DNA of 64,000 bases from Ichthyophis bannanicus (lineage: Eukaryota; Chordata; Amphibia; Gymnophiona; Ichthyophiidae): contig CM066035.1 of assembly GCA_033557465.1 (NCBI GenBank), positions 897,977,309 through 898,041,308 of the forward strand. Reading direction: 5' to 3'. Positions 20,401 through 31,802 of this stretch are shown here, one piece after another. Below the pieces are notes generated by a model. The model had not been told where the DNA came from. It was given only the letters and a program-made list of their open reading frames with translations, and ran no database searches. Position 1 is the first letter of the stretch. Each line of letters opens with the position of its first letter. The translations under genes and the position numbers were made by a program.

Positions 20401-22355
20401 ACTATAACAAAGAAAAATAGGGATTCAAATATACAAATAAAATAACCACTGGGAGATCTGTAACATACAGGATGTGAAATAACCATGGTGGGCTTCTTAC
20501 TTCATGAATGTGTAGGTATGTACAGTCTTCAAGTTGAGGGTTACAAGACATACATACCAATGAAGTATGTATTATGTCAATTCACCTGTGGTTTGGCTCT
20601 TGTGGAGCTGATGTTCAGGCCAGTTATTCCTGAGTGGAGACTAGGTGCATTGAAGGTCTGCTCCAGGATCTTCACTTCCTACCATAGCCCCTTGCAGATT
20701 TTGATGGATCTCGATCTGAAAAGACCCTTTAGCTATCTCAGTGCTTGGGATCAGCCCAGGAGCAACTGCTACTCTATCAGACTCAGCCTGAAGGCCAAAG
20801 ACCGTTCAGAGGAATAGGTTGTGAAGACGTAGTAGAAGAAGGAAATAATGGTGAGATGAATCCGGAGTAGCAGGGGATGGGTGGTTGAGACAAATTAGGG
20901 ATGAGGAAGCAAAACAATTTTATACCATTATTCATGTCATGATTTGTTTTGTTATGCTTTGTTTGTTTGGATTTGCTTCCTTCATTTCATTTTAGTGCTT
21001 ACTAAAACAAGGTCAGTCAAACTAAATGGTTTCTTCATGGACTGAAACCAAATGAGCAGCAACATGGGGTGAGCGCATATCACACTGCTGAAAATCCTGG
21101 TGCCACATAATTTTTGCAAATTGACATTCCTCTCAGGTCTCTTCCCCCCTGAACATCTCTATAAGCAGCACCCTTGCTGGCATCTAAACTCCCCCCCCCC
21201 CCACACTCTATCTTATAACCCCATCCTGTCCTCCAAACCCCTGCAACCCAATCTTTATGAATCCCTCATTTCCGAGTCTCTCATCTTACTACCCACTAGC
21301 CCTTCCCCACCCCCGCTCCTCCAGCTTGTCTCCTAGTCAAAATGGGGCAGGAGCCACCCCCAGTTATTCCTACCCTCTAACACCATACTCCAAGATGACA
21401 CTGGTGGACTCAAGCCAGGTAAATTAAGAGTCCGAAAATTGCCCACCCCTTATAAAATGTGCATCGTTCCAGATACTTTTACATTCCTTTTGAAAACTGG
21501 TTCAAAATCTGAGGACAAAAATACCCGCTGACTGCATCAAACTTCACAGTTTGAAAATCACCTCATTGAAGAGCCTTGGATGAGATGCATCCTGAACTAT
21601 TTACCCAGAAGTATCTGTTTCACGTGAATATAAATTGTCATCATTATAAAGGACAACAAACTGGAGGGAAGTGACCCTTAGAATTATTAGAGGATAAGTT
21701 CCTTGTCCTGTTTTCGCTCGTCTTCTTTTTCAGCGGTTGATAGTCTTCATTCAGGTATTTCTGAATCGGATCTCAGAGGAAAACAATAATGCACTCTAGA
21801 GTGTGTAGGTAATATGAAAGTGATCATGTTACTGTAGTGAGTCTCAATGACATCACGTTCCTGGGAGTAAAGTGAGTTTCATGTTCTGTTCTCTGAAACA
21901 CAATATTGTGATTTTTAATTGTCTCTACTGAATTTCTTTACCTTTCCTATTAACATTACCCACCATTAAGGTGTTATCTTACAGAAAGCATAAAATCCAA
22001 ACAAGCACTAATGGCCGGTTACGAAAGATCTCATTTTCATATACTTTTTCATGCAAAAACATTTGCCGTGGACTTCAATGGGAACATTTCAGATATGAAA
22101 TTGGAAGAACCCACGTTTTTATAGGTTGTCCTCGGCTTTTGCAAACCTCCCACCGCCTGTCACCCGCATCCTTTCCTTTTCCTTTTTATTTCAAGTAGTA
22201 AACATTTTCCCATTAAAATGTTCCCCACTTTTCACAAAAGCACTTGCGGAATGAAACGTGTTTTTCACACAGTTTGAATTTGCAGGCAGGTTTCTTTAAA
22301 TCTTCTTCCCATTTACTGAAAAATATTCTTCCACAATCTATTTTATTGTCATCAC
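20401..22355. other. No assignable gene or element
   Basis: About 2 kb without recognised coding sequence. A C tract (21191-21202) and a CT-rich stretch (21120-21330) give accidental frames. The remainder has no obvious repeats within this window. Confidence 0.35.
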
Positions 22356-22420
22356 ACTAAGGGGCCCTTTTAGTAAAGTGTGGTAAGTTTTTGCACTTGG
22401 CGTGCATTTTGGTCTTTATC
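22356..22420. mobile_element. MITE family D, truncated copy
   Basis: AGGGGCCCTTTTAGTAAAGT followed by GTGGTAAG is the terminal signature shared with 30886, 57690 and 62646. Only the end is left; it runs into CR1-B-like words (TCTTTATCTGTTGTCAT). Confidence 0.5.
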
Positions 22421-22463
22421 TGTTGTCATTCACTGTGTATTATCATATTTATGGAAGCACACC

Positions 22464-24345
22464 GAGAGGCCAATTCCATAACATGCACGTCCAGCCCGCG
22501 GGCACGTCCAAAGTGAAAACGTGCATGAATGGACTCTGATTTTGCAAACATGGGGATAGACGTAGCCTCAGGTATAGAACTGCGTACATAGACGTACTCG
22601 GCACAGTCTACACATAGCACTACGTTGTACAGAGACAGGTGTATGCCACATTCACCATATTTCAAAAAGATATACGTATGCGATCCTGCCCGTCTCAGCA
22701 AGATACCCGTGAACGGCCATGACGCCCCTAAGCTGCTGTGCCCACAGACATTGCTGTTGTGAGGCAGAATTACAATGAAAGCTGAAGATACATATAAGTG
22801 TATGCAAGTGAGACAATAGAAACTAGTCTGTGGCAGGTCCATGCAGTGCAGCACTACATACACGGCAGTGGAAGATCTCCCTAGGTATGCATGTTGTGGA
22901 CATCCCTGGAACATGTCTGTACAATGCTAAGTAAGGACATGAACACGGCAGAACAGGTCTCCCATAGCGAACTGTCCAAACATTTCCCTTTCACTAATAA
23001 AGGGCCTTCGGAATGACACCACACAGACATGCCCAGAGACACCATCGTCGCTCTCCACAACTGGGCACATCTGTAGAGACCAATGATGGGGCACCTGGGC
23101 ATGTCTTACTCATTCTTGCACTGTTGCACGCCCTCCTTCTGAGGTCCCCTCATTAGTGACAGGGAAATGTTTGGACAGGTACGCTATTGCAGAACCGTTC
23201 TGCTTGCTCCTGCCTGTTCCCACTGGCACCTGGTGACGCTGCAGTCAGCCCTACGGTCCAGGTACCTGCCAGCCATTCCTGTCCTCCAGATATGTGGATA
23301 AGCAATCTAAATCCCCTGCATGCAGCACTCCAACCACACACACACACACACTCTGACTTGCGGTTCCACAGAAACAGACGTCTGCCAAAAGGATGCCCTG
23401 CACTTAGATGATGGAAAAGAATCCATAGAAATCAGTAGCACCAACACAGTGTCTTACCTGCTTACTATATTTCAAAATGTCTACATACATACATGATAAT
23501 TGCAATAGTGGACCTCAGACAGAGACAGAACTGCATTAGGCCCAAACAGCCCTTCCAGTATATCGGCCTCAAGGGCTAAGCCTCGTATGAGCATTGCACA
23601 TGATAGGTCCACATATCTAGCCAACCGCAACAGTGACCTGTGCACAAGCTATTTGCCATATTGCCACTGGTGTAATACATCCCCACTGTTGTGTTCTGAT
23701 AGGAGTCAGATATCACCTTATCTGCACCAGGGGGATGTACACATTGCATAGTGCATATTGTAAAGATCCACTGTGTGGAGCGCAACACTCAAGCTGGCTG
23801 GGTGCTGCATAGAGCATCGATAGCTGGGATTACATTTTCGCATGGAGTCCTAGGACTCCGTCACCAGTATCATTTCCAGGACTTGGGTATTGTTAAGGAA
23901 TCCTTACTTTGCCCCTTTAGCACACAGCATATCCGGACTGCGCAACCAGTGTTGTACCATATATTTGTGGGGGTGTTTCTTTATGTTCCTTTGAGTGACA
24001 GCCTCCCTCTCCTCTGCTTTCTGTTCAGTAACACTGCATGATGTGGTTTTGCAGACTGCAGACACAATGCACAGCATAGTTTTCACATCCATTCACCACT
24101 ATGGGCTGCATTGAGTGGACGTCTGCGGGCATGCACGGGTCTCTCCGGAATACGCTTTATACGTCTCCGTGCCTGGTCATGCCCCCGTTCTGCCCCTTCT
24201 TGCCCACATTCTGAGATCCCCGTTTACGTGCCATGTATGTGCAGGGCCACGAAGGAACAGAATACGGTTCTACACATTTTTGAGAGAAAGCCATCTATCC
24301 CGCATGTCCAAGTGGCTTATTCGTATTTCAGAATGACCCCCAAGA
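22464..24345 (-). mobile_element. Family A non-autonomous DNA transposon, copy 3
   Basis: In reverse complement it begins GGGGGTCATTCTGAAATACG and ends near GGAATTGGCCTC. It runs collinear with the copies at 34238-40193 and 40195-42350. Shared landmarks are the GGGGGTGTTTCTTTATG-type region, CACTAATAAAGGGCC around an internal palindrome (about 22980-23180) and ACGTGCCCGCGGGCTGGACG. No transposase is encoded. The superfamily is unknown; the terminal style suggests a Harbinger-like group, which is a guess. A (AC)n microsatellite lies at 23336-23352. Confidence 0.65.
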
Positions 24346-25084
24346 GACTCTGAGAGGAGTAAAATAGCAAGAAGAGCCGACTGGAGAAATTATGCCAGGA
24401 GAACCAGCATAGCACCGAGATCAGCTACAAGGACTTAAACATGCCAAGGGGACCAGGATATCACAATATGCAGCTCAGCTGGGAGGCCCTAAATGATGCC
24501 AGGAGGACCAGCACAGCTGCAAGGACCTAAAGCACCAGAGCAAAAGAGGTGGCACGACCTCAGGCCATAGAAGTGGGGTGAGTTCAGCTAAGTTGTGGGC
24601 CCACAAGTTAGAGTCCTGGCACTAAGGGCATTGGTCCCAGCATAGTACAGAGGAAGGTCCCATGTCCACTCATGTGAATGGAGAATTTGACTTCTTCTCT
24701 CTACCTGAACAACCTGTTTGCTTGGATGACTAACACAGGAGGTTCGAGGCTGTTCAACCCCTCCCATTAAGGTATGACATTGCGGCTTGACCGACAATCT
24801 GAATCAGGACAACTTGGTAGGCAGCCAGTCTGGGAACGCCTCCAGAGTGTGTTCACAGCTCATATCTCCAAGAAATTGACTTGGCAGAGACCTTCTTGGA
24901 TGGAGCCAGCGCCCTGGGTGAGAAACACACTGAGATGAGCTCCCGCTTCCAGTTTGGAGGTATCTGATATTGAACTTTTTGAAGAAGAATAGAACAGAAG
25001 GAGAGCCCCCTGAGCACATTGTGGTGGATGTTCCACTATGACCATGATTGGACAAGAGCATTGGAGAGAGCAAGACATATGTGC

Positions 25085-25290
25085 CTTCCCATTAATGCAG
25101 ACTCCTGGCGACCCAGAGCTCCTGGATGTTCCTGGCAGTGTGACCAGAAGTAGACTGCCAGGCCTGAGGCAATGGAGGCTAAGTGAACTGCCCAGGCCTT
25201 AAGGATTATCACAGAGAATAGACACTTGGTCTCTTGGTTACCAAGCCAGTACTCCAACCGCTTGTCTACCCCTTCACTGACAGCCCTGTC
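25085..25290 (-). mobile_element. tRNA-derived SINE
   Basis: The sequence GCAGTGTGACCAGAAGTAGA then CTGCCAGGCC, with GCAATGGAGG, is the inverted form of the SINE body seen at 31590-31790. The tRNA-like head lies on the high-coordinate side (GGTTACCAAGCCAGTACTCC). It splits the decayed DIRS element between RT and RNase H. Confidence 0.6.
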
Positions 25291-26194
25291 GACTCACCCC
25301 ATTGATCCCTTGGAGTCCGCTGAGCCTGCCTCAAATGGGGTTGTGTCAAGAGTGTGAGATGCATGGTAGAAGCCATGTGGCTTAGTACAAAGAACTTCCA
25401 GCCAACTATTGCCTGCTGACTCAATCAAATCCTCCGCACAGTTGCCGCAATCTGTGGAAGGACGACTAATGCCCGAGTCATGTCGAGAAAGGCTCCCCTG
25501 AATACCTACAAGGTCAAAGGTGGGACATAGGTAAGTAGAATAGTCTCTAGTAGATCCATCATCCAAACAGCCAATCAACTTGATTCCTGAGTCCTTTTAG
25601 AAGTAGTATTCTCGATTAAGCAATCATTCAGATAGGGGAAGACAAACACTCCCACCATCCAGTGGCACATAGATATTCCGGTGAGGCAATCAGCCAGGCA
25701 CTCACTAGGCTGAAAGACAACATTTGTGCTAGAAATGTTGCTCCCCCAGGATGAACTAAGACAGTTCCAGTGAGCAGGGTGTATCTGTATATGGGCAAGC
25801 CTATCCCTCAGATCCAGCCAATCTCTCCTTTGAAGAAGAGGATGCCCTCTCAGTCAATTAGTTAGGAGACCCAAAATGCAGTTTGTAACTTCTTTGGGTC
25901 ATAATAGAGCCCATACGTTGGAGGTAGAGAGAGGCCATCCTTAGGCCAAAAGAGTGAGCCCTCTACTGATCGGAGGGTATTCGCACTGCAGTACTGGTAG
26001 CACAGCTATGGTCCGAAGGAACTAGTCCAAATCTTTGCCACTTTCCTTGGAAGAGGAGCCAGTGGAACTCTCTGAGGCTTCTCCAATGCTGATGAGCTAG
26101 TTCAAGGGTGGGAGGTTGGAATCTGGAAGTTCCCACACCCTGTCCCCCTTCTGTGATAGGAGACAGGCTCTGTTCAGCACCTTTTTTAAACCCA

Positions 26195-26434
26195 GTGTAG
26201 CTGGGTTTAAAAAAGATTTGGACACGTTCTTGGAGGAAAGGTCCATAAACCATTATTAAAGAGGACCTGGGAAATCCACTGCTTGCCCCAATACAAGCAC
26301 TGTGGGACCTGTGTCCTTTGGGGAAACTGCAAGGTAGTTGTGACCTAGATGGGCCACTGTTGGAAACAGGATACTAGGCTTGATGGACATTGGTCTGACC
26401 CAGTATGGCATATCTTATGTTCTTATGGAATGTG
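26195..26434 (+). mobile_element. CR1 subfamily A 3' end
   Basis: GCTGGGTTTAAAAAAGATTT begins the conserved C-terminal region, and the end reads GGCTTGATGGACATTGGTCT and TCTTATGTTCTTATG. The first bases form a hairpin with the sequence just before them (CTTTTTTAAACCCAG at 26182), a short inverted duplication at the 5' junction. Confidence 0.8.
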
Positions 26435-28744
26435 GACTGCTACTTCCCAATAAAGGCAGCCCTGTCTCCGGCTTGATCACTAAAGAGATCGTCTCTATGG
26501 TACAGCAAGTAATCCAGTCTGCTCTGCACCAATTGTGCCGAGTTTGAGGACCGAAACCAGGTGAGTGACCGGGCGGTAATACCCCAGTTAGATAGTCACG
26601 ATGCCATCATGAAGAAGCCCTGGGTCACCTTGTCCATGAAGATCAAGCAGTTCTTACCATGGGTCACTAGTGAATGTTACTGTTCCAATGATTATTTCCT
26701 CCCAGAGGAAGGAACTGAGGCTGCTCAGTGAGATCACATCTGATGTTCAGCAAGAACATGCCCCCACTGATCCAGTAAGCAACCATGTGGCTATGAGCAT
26801 GGAACCCTGAGGAATGAGACTTGGTAGTCTTGGATTTCAAAGGAGAAGATTCGATCCCCAGAGAATGGTGAGAAAGCTGAGCTTCTGGAATTCTCAAGCT
26901 GTCTGAACCCTGCACATGGAGTCAAGCTGTCCACTGACTGGAAGCCCCATAAGAGGGTTTTAGCACATATTCATCTTCCTCTGAGCAGGAAGTGATGTAC
27001 AAGCACTGTCATTTGGGGGTTGTGGAGTGCTGTAGGATCACAGCTCTTCTGCCGGCCCTAGTCTCACACAAAAGTGGTAGGGCCTTACCTGCCCTGTGAC
27101 AACCTAGAAGGTCTGATCTCGAGAGGTGACCTACACCACTCATGAGGCGGAGGAATGTTCAATGGAGGTCCAGGAAACTCCTTCTCCAGCCTTGGAATCC
27201 ATCTCCCAGACAGTCTTCGACTGGAACTCTGCCTGAACATCGAGGGAAAAGAGGACTCCATCGGGAGTGATGGCACACAATATCTGCTCATTGTGTGAGT
27301 GCTCCAGGCATCGATCCAAATATTAGAGGGGGATATCGGCTGGACCAGCACTGGTGTCGGGTCCTTCAATGCCCCGATGTCAATGCATCCCTCGCAGGCA
27401 AGGCGTGCGTCCTGAAGATGGGCCAGTCGATGTTGATGCAGCCGACGTCAAGGCCTTGGTATGCTGCACTGCCAAAAACTCCACGGTGCACTCCTCATGA
27501 ACCCATTAAAGGTTTCCAGTTCTGAAGGCAGTGGGCTTGATCAAAGGTCGACTGGTCAATTCTGATGCCGTCAATGCTGAGGTTCCAGTATGCTGCAGGA
27601 CTAAGAGCAATGTGATGAGGTCTTCAAGAGCTTTCTGAAGGTGCCTCTCCATGTCTGACGATTCCAAATTCACTGGGGCTTTGGCTACTCCGACCGATGT
27701 ACCTGGTATCTGTATAGGGATATCAGCAGCTCAATCACAGCTCTAGGCCAGCTGTCGCTGACCTCTCGATGATCGATGAGCCTCCCATTGAGCCCATGTC
27801 AAGGGGCATTCCTGCGGACCCTAAGTGCCCTTGATGTTATGCCCCGATGGGTTCTGACACTGAAGCATCAGAATCGGTGCTTGGTTTGATAGCTCTGCGA
27901 TGTTGATATCCTTTCTGGATGGATATCAATCAATGGCTGATGCTCCGGGGCTCTATGGGTGCTTGGTTCTTAGGGAGCTCGAGACTCCTTAATGTTGATG
28001 TTCTGCTCATGTCCAGAGCAGCCCTGGAAGCCTTAGAGGCTGATGTCATCAATGCCGAAGATGATGGGCTGCAATCTGCGGACTTATTCACAACCTCTGC
28101 CCAGAACCACCATATCCTGTGGATATGGCATACAGGAACAGCTTCTAGGCTGCTGATGGTCCCTGCAGCAAACTCAAGTGGCTGATAAACAAGGCCCAGC
28201 CGGGACACTGGCATCTAAGAGCCATGAAGAAGAAGAGAAAATAAACCAATGAGATAAGAGTTAAAGAAACATGGCGGCATGGCCATATAAAGAAACTCAG
28301 AAGCGCAAGAACCCAGGACCCTCCGCAGAGGAGAAAAATCAATCTTGAAGTGGAGGATGACTGGAACGCATCCATTTGGCTCTGTGGAAAAATTAAGACT
28401 GGGGCATCATGGCGTCACAATGGCAGGTGAAAAGGAGGCGTACAGGCATGTTGGAGCCTCCCAAAAGCTTCCGATGAAAGCTGGGGAGCGTTCCCGTGTG
28501 GACTCCATTGGAAGGTGTCACCCATATGTGAGGACTCGTTCCTGCTAGTCCACAGAGAATGGTTCTTGTCAGTTGTGGGATGCCAGATGTTACTCATTAT
28601 GCTAAAGCACCCCTTCCCCTCACCAAATCTGTGAGTTTTCAAAGCCCCATAAAATCTCATTATAGAAGCTGTAAATTATGAAATCACTGAGGCTTTTTCC
28701 CCCATTGTCAGTCTCTGGGAAAATAGCTTATTAAATCAGGCCTT

Positions 28745-28917
28745 AATGTCCCAGTGGAGGCAGTAGAAATAAGGACTGTATCTGAATTCAAGAAAGCATG
28801 GGTTAAACACAGAAGATCTCTAAAGTTAAAAAAGGGACTGTAGTAGTTGGTATGTCAGGGCAGACTGGATAGGCCGTATGGTCTCTATCTGCTGTCATGC
28901 ATCTATGTTTCTATGCC
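28745..28917 (+). mobile_element. CR1 subfamily B 3' end
   Basis: AATTCAAGAAAGCATGGGTT encodes the FKKAW motif at the end of ORF2. The tail reads GGGCAGACTGGATAGGCC, TGGTCTCTATCTGCTGTCAT and TATGTTTCTATG. Confidence 0.7.
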
Positions 28918-29355
28918 GTCATCCATAATTAGCAGTAGACAAGACAAGCTGTTACCCTGCGAGCATGCAACCAGTCATTCTTTCAGAAGGCTATAGCATC
29001 TTGTTTAGAAGAAGTGTGGGAGTGTGTCATTTGCAACATTCCCAAGACACATAGCACTAACACAGCCCACATTGTTCCATCTGCAATATAAAGTCTCTCT
29101 TGTGTACACCAATGCCATATTGCCTATAACCAGGGCAAATACCTCATATGACTACTGTGACTCTGGTTAGCAAGCCCAAGAAAGAAACACACTCAGTCAA
29201 AAATGGCTTCTAGCCTGCTTATAGTAAACACAAAAAGTGGCAGGTGTTGTGCACTGTGCTGTGGCTCACTTCCCAGACGTGGCTTGTTTTCTGGGCCAGC
29301 TGGGGCCAGGGATGCTATGGAGGTAGTGTTCAGAGCACCTACAGGGAGGGATGAC
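28918..29355. other. No assignable gene or element
   Basis: Nothing recognisable between the CR1 tail and the next MITE. Confidence 0.3.
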
Positions 29356-29618
29356 TAGAGGGAAATTTTATAAAAGTTGCCTATGTATGAAGGGCAAGTA
29401 AGCGGATATTTGTTGCCTATTTTGTAATCTAGGTGCCTAGACTGTGGGTGCTGATATCTACTTCTGGTTGGAAACGGGCGTACTGTAAATGCTGGAGCAT
29501 ACACCACAAACATGTGCCTACTTCCCCAAGTGTACTTTTAGGCGTGATTTAATTTTATAAAAGGCCTTTACATGCATAAATCAGTGCTTTACACACTAAA
29601 AGGTTTATAAAATAACCT
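29356..29618. mobile_element. Candidate MITE with AT-rich inverted ends
   Basis: The left end GAGGGAAATTTTATAAAAGT and the right end in reverse complement GGGAGGTTATTTTATAAACC are imperfect inverted repeats about 260 bp apart. The interior is short and non-coding (GTGCCTAG, ATGTGCCTAC words). No target duplication is certain. Confidence 0.45.
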
Positions 29619-29991
29619 CCCTATTGTTCAGGTTTAGGGTACATAAGAGCCAGGCTCTGGAGGAGCTGCGATCTGCGACTTCCAGCCATGGTAACTGGGC
29701 TAGATGGAATGTTGGGGAGAGAGAACATTAGGATAAAAACATGGATAAATCAAGTAAATCCCAGAGTAGCTGTGAATACATGCTCACGGAAGCATGACCC
29801 CCAGAAAGGGCCAGTTTTGAGTGAGCTGAAAACCCAAGTGAGTAGGAAGGAAGCCACTTGACTGGAAGACAGAAGACCTGTTGTGCACAATGTAATATTT
29901 TACTGGACCGACATAAGAATCATTGGAAGATGTTGTTGTCCATGCGTGCTTAAGATTACACGGCTGCCTTCTACAGATTTATGCGCCTCAT

Positions 29992-30170
29992 TTATTTATT
30001 TATTTTATTTAACAGGGTTTATATACCGCTTTATCAATTCAGTCAAAGCGATTTACATTGTAACTTAAACTTGGTAATGTACATTAAACAGGGACATTGA
30101 TCATTTTTAGATCATTCTCCAGTAAAATGCAGAGTTCAGCTTTCCCTAAGGCCAGTATGACTATGTGAGC
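29992..30170 (-). mobile_element. L2-like LINE or SINE 3' tail
   Basis: Read on the minus strand, AATCGCTTTGACTGAATTG, GCGGTATATAAACC and a TAAA-type repeat match the tail of the L2-like LINEs in this window. Too little remains to tell whether a LINE or a tail-sharing SINE was the source. Confidence 0.6.
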
Positions 30171-30885
30171 TCTGCGTTATATGGAATGGGCAGCGCTAGT
30201 GGCCTTGTAATATCCTCTGGGAGCATGTTTCACTGCAGGACAGGTTTATGCATTCCTAACCGCAGGGCCGTAGGAGCAGAGCTCCAAGACTCGGAGAACA
30301 GGAAGAGAAAAGCTCTCTTATTGAGAGATGAAGATTTGCTTTAGATCGCCATGCTCTCTGGTCTAGCGGAAGAGGCCCCCTCGACCAAAGGAAATATGCT
30401 GAAGGAGCTACTGCCAGAAAATAACATCATGGCCCTGAAAAATTTGGAAGGTGAAATGGAAAAGTTGATGTCCAGATGGAACCAACATGCAGTTATATGT
30501 AAAAAAAATAAAGCAATGAATAAAAAAAACTGTTAAAAAGATTTTTTCTGTCCTACACCACTAACCCATACAGCTCAGGATAATTCCATTGCAGGAAATT
30601 TTGGGAGGCACATAAATCATAATGAAGAGTGTTAAGCTGAAGGAAAAAGCAGGGTCACATCAACCATGTGCCCTATGAAGTTGCTCATCTAATTTTCATC
30701 TAATTTGATCATCTTTTAGGTTCACCGTAGTAGTAAGAGAAAACCTAGCTGAAAATTAGGCCATTGTGGAGCCGCAGGCGCTTTGCAGGCAAATGGTGTA
30801 TTTCTAACATGGACCCTAATATTGGGATGAATGAGCTTAGCATGTTGGAAAGGACTGTAAGTTAGCAGCTCTATATCTGAAACAC
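30171..30885. other. No assignable gene or element
   Basis: An open frame at 30351-30536 is lysine- and glutamate-rich with no known motif. It could be a worn LINE ORF1 coiled coil, but nothing confirms it. Confidence 0.3.
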
Positions 30886-31308
30886 CATAGGGCCATTTTA
30901 CGAAAGTCCAGTAAGCAGTTCGCGTGCATTTTAGAGCTGCACCAGCGGTTGCCATGCTGGCATGACAGTTACGCGGGTGCTGATTCCTGCATCAAGCGCT
31001 GATCATGCGATGGGGCAGTGAAGCGGTAGGTTCTGGGCAGAGACTGGTGTGAACTGCATATTACAGCGGGCGCGCAATCCTTACTGCATGCTGTCAATAT
31101 TGCAGTTAACAAGTGACATTAAGTGCGCCTGCAGTAATTGTGCATGGCATTATCGCATGTTAAGGGACTTTTCATTGCAATAATGCCAGAGAACATGCTG
31201 GGCACGTTCCCAACGGCTACTGTACAATATTTGCACTTACCGCACATTAATGTTTACTCAAAATGTGTGGTAAGTGCAATAATCCACTACACATTAATAA
31301 AAGGACAA
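30886..31308. mobile_element. MITE family D copy
   Basis: The ends CATAGGGCCATTTTACGAAA and ATTAATAAAAGGACAACTC are worn versions of the terminal repeat at 62646-63116. The interior shares the GTTAAC...TTAAGTGCGCCTGCAGT style of words. It is non-coding. Confidence 0.5.
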
Positions 31309-31589
31309 CTCAGAAAAATATCTGCACATATATTGGATATGTGGTAGCAGACAAAAACAAAGGGGTTTGAGTTAGGGCAGGTTTGTGAGTTGTAGCATCA
31401 GTTATCAAGGCTTCAACTGTAGCTTTCAAATCCCAATAACAAATGGTCTTTCTCTGATACAGTCTGCAGAAATTAGCAAAAGAATCATTGCTTTCCCTAG
31501 TTCAACAACAGTAAAATAATCTCTGGCCTGCTATCAGGCAGAAAACGTTAGCAGTGAGCTCACAGTAAGTGGCATACCCTCTCCTTCAA

Positions 31590-31790
31590 GTCAGTGCTGA
31601 TTCCTGGTTAGCTAGCAGCTCCTGGGTTTTCTTGGCAGTGTGACCAGAAGTAGACTGCCCGGCCTTTCTTCTGAGGCAATGGAGGGTTAAGTGATTTGTC
31701 CAAGGTCACTAGGAATGCCAGTGGGAATTGAACCCTGGTCTTTTGGTTATGAAACCAGTGCTCTAACCACTAGGTTGTTTCTCCTCAATA
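31590..31790 (-). mobile_element. tRNA-derived SINE
   Basis: In reverse complement it reads CCTAGTGGTTAGAGCACTGG (box A region), then GGTTCAATTCCCAC (box B), TCACTTAACCCTCCATTGCC and CTACTTCTGGTCACACTGCC. This is the best preserved tRNA-like head of its family here. It adjoins the tail of the L2-like LINE at 31803. Confidence 0.75.
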
Positions 31791-31802
31791 AGGCTGTTGT
31801 TA

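Larger units (their letters stand above)
24590..28570 (-). pseudogene. Decayed DIRS-like element (gag-like, RT and RNase H remnants)
   Basis: Read on the minus strand, several frames piece together DIRS domains in the right order. RT traces at about 25860-25290 include AHIQIHPAHWNC and PYLNDCLIEN, the worn counterpart of YLDDWLI. After a SINE, RNase H traces at about 25000-24880 include GAHLSVFLTQGAGSIQEG and QVNFLEI, matching GAH....QG.WS..E...IN.LELRAV. The upstream part (28570-26450) is rich in TCGATG-type words and may be gag. A CR1 tail (26195-26434) and a SINE (25085-25290) interrupt it. Stops and frameshifts are everywhere. The assignment rests on motifs read by eye. Confidence 0.55.

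Noticed and set aside
22426..22914. 162-codon minus-strand ORF
   Set aside because: It lies inside family A copy 3 and has no counterpart frame in the other two copies.
23336..23352. (AC)n run, possible CRISPR-like or regulatory repeat
   Set aside because: A simple dinucleotide microsatellite; no array of spaced repeats occurs anywhere in the window.
28205..28560. Possible L1 ORF1 start with charged residues
   Set aside because: No frame continues and no motif supports it; the position fits better as the upstream part of the decayed DIRS-like element.
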